A stretch of 64,000 nt of DNA from Streptomyces sp. TLI_053 (GTDB lineage Bacteria > Actinomycetota > Actinomycetes > Streptomycetales > Streptomycetaceae), in contig NZ_LT629775.1 in assembly GCF_900105395.1 (NCBI RefSeq), forward strand, positions 4,920,001-4,984,000, given 5' to 3'. The notes under the pieces are model-generated. The model was not told the DNA's origin. It saw nothing but the letters and a program-made list of their open reading frames with translations, and searched no databases. Below are positions 1 to 10,979 of this stretch, in pieces (the first letter of the stretch is position 1; each line of letters starts with the position of its first letter). The position numbers and the translations under genes are program-made.

Positions 1-560
1 GGGTTCTCCACCGTCCACAGGCCCGGCGGCCGGAAGTTATCCAGAATTCCTCCACAGGGCGGCCGACGCTACGCTCTTCCGCGCAGGTCAGGTGCCTGTG
101 GACTTGTGCACAACGGTTGTCCACAGGCTGTGGACAATTGGCGGCCCGTCACTGGGCCGTCCGGGTTGTCCACCGGTTGTCCCCAGGAAGAGGAAGGTTG
201 TCCCCAGGTTGTCCACAGCTGTGTCCACAGTTCGACAACCTTCTGCGGGCGTTCATGCCCAGGTGTGAAAGGCGTCACGAAAAGTTGACCGGGGCCCGTG
301 GATAACCGGGCCCGGATCTGGGGACGGAGCTGGGGATAACCTGTGGATACCCAGCGTGCCCTGTGGGTAACGCTCCGCCGTCCACAGCGGGCCGTGTTCG
401 TCCACAGCCGCCGTCCACATGTCCTGTGGACAAAAAACCGGGCCTGACCTGCTAAAACAGGGTTATCCACGGTTTCCACAGGCCCTACTACTACCACTAC
501 ACCTATAGACCCATCGACTTGCTCAAAAGCAGGTGGGCCCGAAATCTGTGGACAACCGGG
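1..560. other. oriC: oriC, chromosomal replication origin
   Basis: Non-coding region upstream of dnaN, packed with 9-bp DnaA boxes. Exact TTGTCCACA copies lie at 117-125 and 209-217. Reverse copies (TGTGGACAA) lie at 129-137, 425-433 and 547-555. Many one-mismatch boxes fill the rest, for example 104-112, 166-174, 177-185, 198-206, 342-350, 398-406, 411-419 and 463-471. They form two groups, about 11-229 and 297-480, separated by a box-poor stretch, which matches the two-cluster design known for Streptomyces oriC. DnaA binds here to open the duplex. The dnaA gene itself would lie just left of the window and is not present. The 560-738 stretch up to dnaN holds no further clear box. Confidence 0.95.
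463..500 (+). promoter_or_regulatory. DnaA-trio-like origin unwinding element
   Basis: Two adjacent DnaA boxes (TTATCCACG at 463-471 and GTTTCCACA at 472-480) are followed by a GC spacer GGCCC (481-485) and then by the triplet run TAC TAC TAC CAC TAC (486-500). This order (box, GC spacer, repeating trinucleotides) is that of the basal unwinding element described for Bacillus subtilis oriC, where DnaA-trios let DnaA load onto one strand. Strand opening would then proceed toward dnaN. Melting activity here is inferred from the motif only. Confidence 0.7.
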
Positions 561-723
561 CCCCGACATCCGTTCGAGTTGCTTCCGCCCGTCTGCCCCG
601 TCTGTCGGTGGAGTACGTCAGACTGTCCTCGGCGACTGGAAGCGGAGCGGCGGAGCTCGGTGGACAGCCGCGGCGAAGACCAAGATCAGAAGAACCAGAC
701 GTGCGAGCGGGAGCGCTCGATCC

Positions 724-729
724 AGGAGG
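724..729 (+). promoter_or_regulatory. dnaN ribosome binding site
   Basis: AGGAGG lies nine bases before the GTG at 739 and fixes the dnaN start. The open frame upstream offers no better signal. Confidence 0.85.
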
Positions 730-738
730 CGGTTACCG

Positions 739-1869
739 GTGAAGTTCCGGGTGGAGCGTGACGTCCTCGCGGAGGCGGTGGCCTGGGCTGCTCGCAGCCT
801 CCCGGCACGGCCGCCGGTGCCGGTGCTGGCCGGCCTGCTGCTGACGGCGCAGGACGGCAGCCTGGCGCTGTCCGGCTTCGACTACGAGGTCTCGGCCCGG
901 GTCGGGCTGGAGGCCGACATCGAGGAGGCCGGCACCGTCCTGGTCTCCGGCCGGCTGCTCAACGACATCTCGCGCAACCTGCCCAACCGCCCGGTGGAGA
1001 TCTCCACCGACGGCCAGCGGGTCAGCGTGGTCTGCGGCAGCTCCCGGTTCACCCTGCCGACCCTCCCGGTGGACGAGTACCCGGCCCTGCCGGCGATGCC
1101 GACCGCGACCGGCACCGTTCCGGGCGACGTCTTCGCCTCCGCGGTCAGCCAGGCCGCCGTGGCCGCCGGCCGCGACGACACCCTGCCGGTGCTCACCGGC
1201 GTCCGGGTCGAGATCGAGGGCGACCGGATCACCCTGGCCGCCACCGACCGCTACCGCTTCGCCGTCCGCGAGCTGATGTGGAAGCCCGAGCAGTCCGACA
1301 TCTCGGCGGTCGCGCTGGTCCCGGCCAAGACGCTGCAGGACATCGCCAAGTCCCTGGGCAGCGGCGACAGCGTCTCCATCGCGCTCTCCTCGGGCGGCGC
1401 GGGCGAGGGCCTGATCGGCTTCGAGGGCGCCGGTCGGCGGACCACCACCCGGCTGCTGGAGGGCGAGTTCCCGAAGTACCGCAGCCTCTTCCCGACCGAG
1501 TTCAACGCGATCGCGGCGATCCAGACCCAGCCCTTCCTGGAGGCGCTCAAGCGCGTCTCCCTGGTGGCCGAGCGCAACACCCCGGTCCGGCTGAACTTCG
1601 AGGAGGGCGTGCTCACCCTGGAGGCCGGCTCCGGCGACGACGCCCAGGCCACCGAGCGGATCGACGCCTCGCTCGAGGGCGACGCCATCTCGATCGCCTT
1701 CAACCCGGGCTACCTGGAGGAGGGCCTCAAGGCCATCGACTCCCCGTTCGCCCAGCTGAGCTTCACCACGCCGACCAAGCCCGCGCTGCTCAGCGGCAAG
1801 GCCGCGGTGGACGCCGAGGCCGACGAGGCCTACCAGTACCTGATCATGCCGGTCCGCCTCTCCGGCTGA
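739..1869 (+). CDS. dnaN: DNA polymerase III beta subunit (sliding clamp)
   Basis: Forms the ring that holds the replicative polymerase on DNA and serves as a docking platform for repair and Okazaki-fragment enzymes. The 376-residue product has the family's usual length and three repeated clamp folds (about 1-120, 130-250 and 255-376). It starts MKFRVERDVL at a GTG with a perfect AGGAGG, and ends with the typical MPVRL segment. It lies directly right of oriC, as in nearly all actinobacteria, and DnaA boxes on both sides suggest DnaA can influence its transcription. Identification is secure. Confidence 0.97.
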   Translation: MKFRVERDVLAEAVAWAARSLPARPPVPVLAGLLLTAQDGSLALSGFDYEVSARVGLEADIEEAGTVLVSGRLLNDISRNLPNRPVEISTDGQRVSVVCGSSRFTLPTLPVDEYPALPAMPTATGTVPGDVFASAVSQAAVAAGRDDTLPVLTGVRVEIEGDRITLAATDRYRFAVRELMWKPEQSDISAVALVPAKTLQDIAKSLGSGDSVSIALSSGGAGEGLIGFEGAGRRTTTRLLEGEFPKYRSLFPTEFNAIAAIQTQPFLEALKRVSLVAERNTPVRLNFEEGVLTLEAGSGDDAQATERIDASLEGDAISIAFNPGYLEEGLKAIDSPFAQLSFTTPTKPALLSGKAAVDAEADEAYQYLIMPVRLSG

Positions 1870-1951
1870 GCCCGGGACACCCGGCCGGACGCTCCGGCCG
1901 GGTCCGCGCACCGGCCGGCTCCCGGCCCGCCGGGCCGTTCGCCCACAGCCC

Positions 1952-1971
1952 TGTGCACAACCTGTGGAAGC
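1952..1971. promoter_or_regulatory. DnaA-box-like sites in the dnaN-gnd spacer
   Basis: A reverse TTGTGCACA box (1952-1960) and a second box-like sequence TGTGGAAGC (1963-1971) sit 11 bp apart in the 215-bp spacer between dnaN and gnd. The first has one mismatch to the Streptomyces consensus. DnaA binding is inferred, not shown. Confidence 0.45.
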
Positions 1972-2084
1972 CTCCCCCGGTCGGCCCCGATCGCGGGGAG
2001 GCGCTCGCGCTCCAGCACGTAGGCTCAAGGAGGCGCGGCAACGGCGCCGCCCGCAGAGACGTCACCACAGGTAAGGATTTGGCT

Positions 2085-2960
2085 ATGGAGCTCGGCCTCA
2101 TCGGTCTCGGCAAGATGGGCGGCAACATGCGCGAGCGGATCCGCCGCGCCGGCCACACCGTCATCGGCTACGACCGCAACCCCGACATCTCCGACGTCGA
2201 GAGCCTCCAGGAGCTGGTCTCCAAGCTGCAGGGCCCGCGCGTCGTCTGGGTCATGGTCCCGGCGGGTGCCGCCACCCAGGCCACCGTGGACGAGCTGGCC
2301 GAGCTGCTGTCCCCCGGTGACGTGGTCGTCGACGGCGGGAACTCCCGCTGGACCGACGACGTCAAGCACGCCGAGGCGCTGGCCGCCAAGGGCATCGGCT
2401 TCGTCGACTGCGGCGTCTCCGGCGGCGTCTGGGGCCTGGAGAACGGCTACGCGCTGATGTACGGCGGCGACGCCGCGCACGTCGCGCTGGTCCAGCCGGT
2501 CTTCGACGCGCTCAAGCCCGAGGGCGACTTCGGCTCCGTGCACGCGGGCGCGGTCGGCGCCGGCCACTTCGCCAAGATGGTCCACAACGGCATCGAGTAC
2601 GCGATGATGCAGGCCTTCGCCGAGGGCTGGGAGCTGCTGGAGGCCGCCCCCGAGGTCACCGACGTCCGCGAGGTCTTCCGCAGCTGGCAGGAGGGCACCG
2701 TGATCCGCTCCTGGCTGCTCGACCTGGCCGTCCGCGCCCTGGACGACGACGAGCACCTGGCCAAGCTCAAGGGCTGGGCCGCCGACTCCGGCGAGGGCCG
2801 CTGGACCGTCGAGGCCGCGATCGACCACGCCGTCCCGCTGCCGGCGATCACCGCCTCGCTGTTCGCGCGCTTCGCCTCCCGTCAGGACGACTCGCCGCAG
2901 ATGAAGATGATCGCCGCGCTGCGCAACCAGTTCGGCGGCCACGCGGTCGAGTCGAAGTAG
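2085..2960 (+). CDS. gnd: 6-phosphogluconate dehydrogenase, decarboxylating
   Basis: Oxidises 6-phosphogluconate to ribulose 5-phosphate and CO2 in the pentose phosphate pathway. The 291-residue protein is of the short 6PGDH type (about 300 residues). It has an N-terminal Rossmann motif GLGKMG (7-12), the DGGNSRWTDD substrate-site segment, the GVSGGVWGLENGY loop (about 109-121) and the KMVHNGIEY segment carrying the catalytic lysine (about 164-172). The ATG at 2085 begins the family's conserved MELGLIGLG start, although the frame stays open further upstream. Its place between dnaN and recF is a hallmark of streptomycetes. Confidence 0.95.
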   Translation: MELGLIGLGKMGGNMRERIRRAGHTVIGYDRNPDISDVESLQELVSKLQGPRVVWVMVPAGAATQATVDELAELLSPGDVVVDGGNSRWTDDVKHAEALAAKGIGFVDCGVSGGVWGLENGYALMYGGDAAHVALVQPVFDALKPEGDFGSVHAGAVGAGHFAKMVHNGIEYAMMQAFAEGWELLEAAPEVTDVREVFRSWQEGTVIRSWLLDLAVRALDDDEHLAKLKGWAADSGEGRWTVEAAIDHAVPLPAITASLFARFASRQDDSPQMKMIAALRNQFGGHAVESK

Positions 2961-2969
2961 TCCCGAAGC

Positions 2970-2998
2970 TTCTCCACAGCACCCGAGGCTTCTCCACA
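2970..2998 (+). repeat. Paired DnaA-box-like repeat upstream of recF
   Basis: TTCTCCACA occurs twice (2970-2978 and 2990-2998) as a 20-bp-spaced direct repeat within a longer shared sequence (GAGGCT / GAAGCT before each). Each copy differs from a DnaA box at one position. Both lie within the 61-bp spacer between gnd and recF. Confidence 0.4.
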
Positions 2999-3021
2999 GA
3001 AGGCGAGCGCAGTCCACCGCC

Positions 3022-4155
3022 ATGCACGTCGCGCACCTGTCGCTCGCCGACTTCCGCTCCTACGCCCGGGCCGAGGTTCCCCTCGACCCGGGCGTGACGG
3101 CGTTCGTCGGCCCCAACGGCCAGGGCAAGACCAATCTGGTCGAGGCGGTCGGCTACGTCGCCACCCTGGGCAGCCACCGGGTCGCCACAGACGCCCCGCT
3201 GATCCGGCTGGGCGCCGAGAGCGCGGTCGTCCGCACCTCGGTGGTCGACCGGGGGCGCTCCACCCTGGTAGAGCTGGAGATCACTCCGGGCAAGGCCAAC
3301 CGGGCCCGGATCAACCGCTCCGACAACGTCCGTCCGCGCGACGTGCTGGGCCTGCTGCGCACCGTGCTGTTCGCCCCCGAGGACCTCGCCCTGGTCAAGG
3401 GCGACCCGGGGGAGCGCCGGCGCTTCCTGGACGAGCTGCTGACCGCCCGCGCGCCCCGGCTGGCCGGGGTCCGGCAGGACTACGAGCGGGTGCTCAAGCA
3501 GCGCAACGCCCTGCTGAAGACCGCCGCGATGGCCCGCAGGGCCGGTGGCGGCAAGGGCGCCGACCTCTCCACCCTGGAGGTGTGGGACGGCCATCTGGCC
3601 CGGGCCGGCGCCGAGCTCACGGCGTTCCGCCTGCAGCTGGTGGCGTCCCTCCAGCCGCTGGTCTCGGCCGCCTACGGGCAGCTCGCGCCGGGGGGCGGCG
3701 ACACGGCGCTGGAGTACCGCAGCTCCTTCGAGGGCGAGCTGCCGACCAGCCGCGAGGAGGCCGAGGAGCAGCTGCTCCAGGCCCTGCGGACGGTCCACAA
3801 GCAGGAGGTCGACCGGGGGATCACCCTGGTCGGCCCGCACCGGGACGAGCTGGTGCTCAAGCTCGGTCCGCTGCCCGCCAAGGGCTACGCCAGCCACGGC
3901 GAGTCCTGGTCGTTCGCGCTGGCGCTGCGGCTGGCCTCGTACGAGCTGCTGCGCTCGGACGGGGGAGAGCCGGTGCTGATCCTGGACGACGTCTTCGCGG
4001 AGCTGGACGCCGCCCGCCGCGACCGGCTGGCCGAGCTGGTGGCCGGCGGCGAGCAGGTGCTGGTCACCGCCGCGGTCGCCGAGGACGTGCCGAAGGCGCT
4101 GGCCGGGGCCCGGTACGCGGTCGCCGACGGCGCGGTCCAGCGCGTCACCGCCTGA
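3022..4155 (+). CDS. recF: DNA replication and repair protein RecF
   Basis: SMC-like ATPase that binds single-strand gaps and helps load RecA at stalled forks. The 377-residue protein has Walker A GPNGQGKT (30-37), an ABC-type signature region in the middle and a Walker B/D-loop PVLILDDVFAELD (about 318-330). It begins MHVAHLSLADFRSY, typical of actinobacterial RecF, at an ATG. The gnd stop is 61 bp upstream. Its length and domain order are normal and no defect is visible. Confidence 0.97.
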   Translation: MHVAHLSLADFRSYARAEVPLDPGVTAFVGPNGQGKTNLVEAVGYVATLGSHRVATDAPLIRLGAESAVVRTSVVDRGRSTLVELEITPGKANRARINRSDNVRPRDVLGLLRTVLFAPEDLALVKGDPGERRRFLDELLTARAPRLAGVRQDYERVLKQRNALLKTAAMARRAGGGKGADLSTLEVWDGHLARAGAELTAFRLQLVASLQPLVSAAYGQLAPGGGDTALEYRSSFEGELPTSREEAEEQLLQALRTVHKQEVDRGITLVGPHRDELVLKLGPLPAKGYASHGESWSFALALRLASYELLRSDGGEPVLILDDVFAELDAARRDRLAELVAGGEQVLVTAAVAEDVPKALAGARYAVADGAVQRVTA

Positions 4156-4305
4156 TCCCGCCCGCCGCGCCCCCGCCCCGGGGCGGCTCTCCCCCGCCCC
4201 GCCGGACCGGGTCCTGCCGGTTCCGGCCGGTTCCGGACGCCCCCGTACCGCACCCACCCGCGCCGCCCGGGCCGGTCCGGCTCCCGTACGCTGGACGGCT
4301 CACCG

Positions 4306-4326
4306 TTGTCCACAGGGTGGGGATAA
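4306..4326. promoter_or_regulatory. DnaA-box pair in the dciA leader
   Basis: An exact TTGTCCACA (4306-4314) is followed by an inverted near-box TGGGGATAA (4318-4326) that runs into the ribosome binding site AAGGAG (4325-4330) of dciA. A possible -10 TACGCT at 4287-4292 would put both boxes in the 5' leader. DnaA binding could therefore repress dciA; this is inference. Confidence 0.6.
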
Positions 4327-4336
4327 GGAGATCGCC

Positions 4337-4858
4337 GTGAGCGAGTCGGCGGAGCACCCCGGGCCGACCGGTGCCGATCTGGCGCGGTCGGCGCTGCGGG
4401 CGGCCCGGGCGCAGGCCCGCCAGCGCGGTGAGCAGGTGCGCGAGAAGCGCGAGGCGAAGCGGACCGGTCTGCGCAGCGGGGCCCGCTCGGACGGCCGTGA
4501 CCCGGTGCCGCTGGGGGCGGCGCTCAACCGGCTGCTGACCGAGCGCGGCTGGGAGTCCTCGGCGGCGGTCGGCGGGGTGATGGGCCGCTGGCCGCAGATC
4601 GTCGGGCCCGACATCGCCGCGCACTGCACCCCGACCGCCTACGACGACGAGGCCGCGGTGCTCACCGTGCAGTGCGACTCCACCGCCTGGGCGACCCAAC
4701 TGCGCTGGCTGGCCCGGCAGTTGGTGGCGCGTCTGAACCACGAACTGGGGCACGGCACGGTGCGCACGATCAAGGTGCTCGGTCCGGCCGCCCCGGTGCG
4801 CGGCTACGGCCGGCTGCGCGCCCCCGGGAGCAAGGGGCCGGGTGACACCTGGGGGTGA
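4337..4858 (+). CDS. dciA: DciA-family (DUF721) replication protein
   Basis: 173-residue DUF721 protein. The family is the ancestral DnaA-linked helicase operator (DciA) that helps place the DnaB helicase on the origin in bacteria lacking DnaC or DnaI. The N-terminal 45 residues are charged and rich in Ala and Arg. The conserved domain runs from about residue 55 (LNRLLTERGWESS) to about 160, including the WPQIVGPDIAAHCTP and STAWATQLRWL segments. The GTG start follows AAGGAG with good spacing. It lies between recF and gyrB as in other actinobacteria, and an exact DnaA box lies in its leader. Confidence 0.9.
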   Translation: MSESAEHPGPTGADLARSALRAARAQARQRGEQVREKREAKRTGLRSGARSDGRDPVPLGAALNRLLTERGWESSAAVGGVMGRWPQIVGPDIAAHCTPTAYDDEAAVLTVQCDSTAWATQLRWLARQLVARLNHELGHGTVRTIKVLGPAAPVRGYGRLRAPGSKGPGDTWG

Positions 4859-5027
4859 CCCCGGAGGGTGCCGGGAGGGAGCGGACCGTAATCCTCCGGA
4901 ACCCCTGACGGCCCTTCCAGGCGCTCTGAGCCCCCCGGTCGAGTATCGGGACATGTCCCGAGGGGATTCAGGGCGGCATTTCTGCCCTCAGAGGCTGCCA
5001 AACGCCCATCGATGTCAGTCGTACCGG

Positions 5028-5033
5028 TAGACT
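5028..5033 (+). promoter_or_regulatory. gyrB -10 element
   Basis: TAGACT lies about 110 bp before the gyrB GTG in the 283-bp dciA-gyrB spacer. I see no convincing -35 at normal distance, so the assignment is tentative. The rest of this spacer holds no gene. Confidence 0.4.
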
Positions 5034-5141
5034 GAAGGGCAAACACTGTTGCTAGTGGCAACCGAGTCGAAACGCCGTGGTCGCACGCCCGCCCGTAGGG
5101 GAGCGGGGATGCGGCCCGTGCTGTGCCAGAGAGGGCGCTTC

Positions 5142-7139
5142 GTGGCCGATTCCGGCAACCCCAGCCAGATCCCAGACCAGACCGACCAGGCCGAGAGGTC
5201 GTACGACGCCAGCGCCATCCAGGTGCTGGAGGGCCTCGACGCCGTCCGCAAGCGCCCCGGCATGTACATCGGCTCCACCGGCGAGCGCGGCCTGCACCAC
5301 CTGGTGCAGGAGATCGTGGACAACTCCGTCGACGAGGCGATGGCCGGGCACGCGGACACCATCAACGTCTCGCTCCTGGCCGACGGCGGCGTCCGTGTGG
5401 TCGACAACGGCCGAGGCATCCCGGTCGGCATCATGCCGGGCCAGGGCAAGCCCGCCGTCGAGGTCGTGCTGACGGTCCTGCACGCGGGCGGCAAGTTCGG
5501 CAACGGCGGCTACGCGGTCTCCGGCGGTCTGCACGGCGTCGGCGTCTCGGTGGTGAACGCGCTCTCCACGCGCCTCGCCGTGGAGATCCACACCGACGGC
5601 CACCGCTGGACCCAGGAGTACAAGGTCGGCGCGCCGACCGCCCCGCTGTCGCAGCACGAGGCCACCGAGCGCACCGGCACCAGCGTCACCTTCTGGGCCG
5701 ACCCGGACATCTTCGAGACGACGGTCTACTCCTTCGAGACGCTCTCCCGGCGCTTCCAGGAGATGGCGTTCCTCAACAAGGGCCTGACCATCGCCCTGAC
5801 CGACGAGCGCCCCGAGCACGTCGACGAGGAGGGCAAGCCGCTCTCGGTCACCTACAAGTACGACGGCGGCATCGCCGACTTCGTCGCCCACCTCAACTCC
5901 CGCAAGGGCGACGTGGTCCACCCCTCGGTGATCGACTTCGAGGCGGAGGACAAGGACAAGGCGATCTCGGTCGAGGTCGCCATGCAGTGGAACTCCTCGT
6001 ACACCGAGGGGGTCTACTCCTTCGCCAACACGATCCACACCCACGGCGGCGGTACCCACGAGGAGGGCTTCCGCGCCGCGCTGACCGGCCTGGTCAACCG
6101 CTACGCGCGGGACAAGAAGCTGCTCCGCGAGAAGGACGACAACCTCTCCGGCGAGGACATCCGCGAGGGTCTGACCGCGATCATCTCGGTCAAGCTCGGC
6201 GAGCCGCAGTTCGAGGGCCAGACCAAGGACAAGCTCGGCAACACCGAGGCGAAGACCTTCGTCCAGCGGGTGGTGCACGAGCAGCTGAACGACTGGCTGG
6301 ACCGCAACCCCAACGAGGCCGCGGACATCATCCGCAAGTCCATCCAGGCCGCCACCGCGCGCGTCGCCGCCCGCAAGGCCCGCGACCTCACCCGCCGCAA
6401 GGGCCTGCTGGAGTCCGCCTCGCTGCCGGGCAAGCTGAGCGACTGCCAGTCCAAGGACCCGTCCGAGTGCGAGATCTTCATCGTCGAGGGTGACTCCGCC
6501 GGCGGCTCGGCCAAGCAGGGCCGCGACCCGCGCACCCAGGCCATCCTCCCGATCCGCGGCAAGATCCTGAACGTCGAGAAGGCCCGGATCGACAAGGTGC
6601 TGCAGAACACCGAGGTCCAGGCGCTGATCTCGGCCTTCGGCTGCGGCATCCAGGAGGACTACGACGAGTCCAAGCTGCGCTACCACAAGATCGTGCTGAT
6701 GGCCGACGCCGACGTCGACGGGCAGCACATCCGCACCCTGCTGCTGACCCTGCTGTTCCGCTTCATGCGGCCGCTGGTCGAGTCGGGCTACGTCTACCTC
6801 GCGATGCCGCCGCTGTACAAGATCAAGTGGGGCAAGGACGACTTCGAGTACGCCTACTCCGACCGCGAGCGCGACGCCGTGATCGCGGCGGGCGTCGAGG
6901 CCGGCCGCCGGCTGCCCAAGGACGACGCGATCCAGCGGTTCAAGGGTCTCGGCGAGATGAACGCCGAGGAGCTCCGGGTCACCACCATGGACACCGAGCA
7001 CCGCCTGCTGCTCCAGGTCACCCTGGAGGACGCCGCCCGCGCCGACGAGCTGTTCTCGGTCCTGATGGGCGAGGACGTCGAGGCCCGCCGCTCCTTCATC
7101 CAGCGCAACGCCAAGGACGTCCGCTTCCTGGACGTGTGA
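5142..7139 (+). CDS. gyrB: DNA gyrase subunit B
   Basis: ATPase subunit of gyrase, which introduces negative supercoils. The 665-residue protein has the GHKL ATPase domain (DNSVDEAMAG about residue 59, then DNGRGIP), the transducer domain, and a TOPRIM domain with EGDSAGG (about 449) and DADVDG (about 522) that binds the catalytic Mg2+. I chose the GTG at 5142 (MADSGNP) because it follows GAGAGGG and matches streptomycete GyrB starts. An open extension of 31 codons upstream (from 5049) has no good signal. gyrA follows 55 bp downstream. Confidence 0.96.
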   Translation: MADSGNPSQIPDQTDQAERSYDASAIQVLEGLDAVRKRPGMYIGSTGERGLHHLVQEIVDNSVDEAMAGHADTINVSLLADGGVRVVDNGRGIPVGIMPGQGKPAVEVVLTVLHAGGKFGNGGYAVSGGLHGVGVSVVNALSTRLAVEIHTDGHRWTQEYKVGAPTAPLSQHEATERTGTSVTFWADPDIFETTVYSFETLSRRFQEMAFLNKGLTIALTDERPEHVDEEGKPLSVTYKYDGGIADFVAHLNSRKGDVVHPSVIDFEAEDKDKAISVEVAMQWNSSYTEGVYSFANTIHTHGGGTHEEGFRAALTGLVNRYARDKKLLREKDDNLSGEDIREGLTAIISVKLGEPQFEGQTKDKLGNTEAKTFVQRVVHEQLNDWLDRNPNEAADIIRKSIQAATARVAARKARDLTRRKGLLESASLPGKLSDCQSKDPSECEIFIVEGDSAGGSAKQGRDPRTQAILPIRGKILNVEKARIDKVLQNTEVQALISAFGCGIQEDYDESKLRYHKIVLMADADVDGQHIRTLLLTLLFRFMRPLVESGYVYLAMPPLYKIKWGKDDFEYAYSDRERDAVIAAGVEAGRRLPKDDAIQRFKGLGEMNAEELRVTTMDTEHRLLLQVTLEDAARADELFSVLMGEDVEARRSFIQRNAKDVRFLDV

Positions 7140-7194
7140 CGCCTGTCCGCAGGCCCCGCACGTACCAGTCCGCGTGAAAGGAAACTGACCACCA

Positions 7195-9807
<2,613 letters not shown>

Positions 9808-9965
9808 TCCCGCACCGCGCCGGCCGGTACCGTCACGTCCGCACACACGTGCGCGGCGTGCCGGTACCGGCCGACGACCAGTACCGGGCAATCCCGCCGG
9901 GCGCTGGATGACGAGTGACGAAGCAGGGCGGTGCGGCCGTCCTGGTGGGAAGTGCGGGAGGACCA

Positions 9966-10697
9966 GTGAGTGGAGCCACGGGTGCTGCGGGAGGAGCCGG
10001 CGGCGGCCGTCCGGGCGCGGCACAGGGCGGCGGGGCGTACGGCGTGCCGCAGCCCCCGGCCGAGCACCCGGCCGCGTCCACCTCGCTGATGCCCCCGGTC
10101 GGCGGTGCGGGCCAGGGCGCGGGGTACGGCGGCCAGCCGGCCCCGCCGCCGGGTGCACCGGCGGGTGGCGGCAGCGGGTTCTCGCAGCCGACCACCTACG
10201 CCAAGGGGCAGCCGACCCCGCCCCGGGGCACCCGGGTCGGCGGCGGCCCGACCCCGCCCGGCGGGACGCCCGCCGGCGGCACCCGCCGTCCGGCCGCCCC
10301 GCCGACGGTCGGCGGCCTGGGGCGGACCAGGAAGGCCCGGCTGCGGGTGACCAAGGCCGACCCGTGGTCGGTCATGAAGGTCAGCTTCCTGCTGTCGCTG
10401 GCGGTCGGGATCATCATCATCGTGGCGGCCGCGGTGCTGTGGATGACGCTGGACTCGCTCGGCGTCTTCGACTCGCTCGCCAAGACGCTGAAGGACGTCA
10501 CCGGTTCCGACACCAACGGCGGCGGCCTGAACCTGATGGACTACGTGGGCTTCGGCAAGGTGATGACCTTCACCTCGCTGATCGCCGTGGTCGACGTGGT
10601 GCTGCTGACCGCGCTGTCCACGCTCTCGGCGTTCATCTACAACGCGGCGGCCGGCTTCACCGGCGGCATCGAGCTCACCCTGGCCGAGGAGGACTGA
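9966..10697 (+). CDS. DUF3566 membrane protein
   Basis: Conserved actinobacterial protein encoded right after gyrA. About 130 residues of Gly/Pro/Ala-rich, probably disordered cytoplasmic sequence precede two membrane segments (about 137-162 and 200-225) typical of DUF3566. The end is acidic (LAEED). I chose the GTG at 9966 (MSGATGAAGG) because it follows GGGAGG at ideal distance; an earlier in-frame GTG at 9915 has a weaker site. Function is unknown; its constant neighbourhood with gyrase and tRNA-Ile/Ala suggests a housekeeping role. Confidence 0.85.
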   Translation: MSGATGAAGGAGGGRPGAAQGGGAYGVPQPPAEHPAASTSLMPPVGGAGQGAGYGGQPAPPPGAPAGGGSGFSQPTTYAKGQPTPPRGTRVGGGPTPPGGTPAGGTRRPAAPPTVGGLGRTRKARLRVTKADPWSVMKVSFLLSLAVGIIIIVAAAVLWMTLDSLGVFDSLAKTLKDVTGSDTNGGGLNLMDYVGFGKVMTFTSLIAVVDVVLLTALSTLSAFIYNAAAGFTGGIELTLAEED

Positions 10698-10765
10698 CCG
10701 TCCGGGCGTGACCCGGACTCAGTTCCCGCCCCGCACGGGGCGTTTCCGCCCGGGGGCGGAATCAG

Positions 10766-10800
10766 CGGGCCCCACCGGCTGTTGCAGCCGGTGGGGCCCG
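10766..10800 (+). terminator. Terminator hairpin after DUF3566
   Basis: Perfect 16-bp stem (CGGGCCCCACCGGCTG and its complement) with a TTG loop. There is no strong T-run, as is usual for high-GC terminators. Confidence 0.7.
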
Positions 10801-10979
10801 TCGGCATTTCGGGTGACAGCCGCGGCGCGCGGCGCGCCACCCGGACGGCTCGGGTGGGCGGTGGGCTTAGCTTGGTCAGCCCGTTCCGCGTCTCCCGGTC
10901 GCCGCAGGCCTCCCGGTCCCGCCCGGATCCACCGGTCGACCGGCACGGCCGCACAGGCACAGCTGGACGGAGGCGCGCG

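Noticed and set aside
69..569. Small ORFs within oriC
   Set aside because: They are made of translated DnaA boxes (CGQL, WTTG and similar) and have no coding signal.
733..2028. 431-codon minus-strand frame opposite dnaN
   Set aside because: Covers dnaN on the other strand. The amino-acid composition is typical of a shadow frame.
1278..2084. N-terminal extension of gnd
   Set aside because: The frame is open through most of dnaN but encodes no conserved sequence; the gnd family starts at the ATG at 2085.
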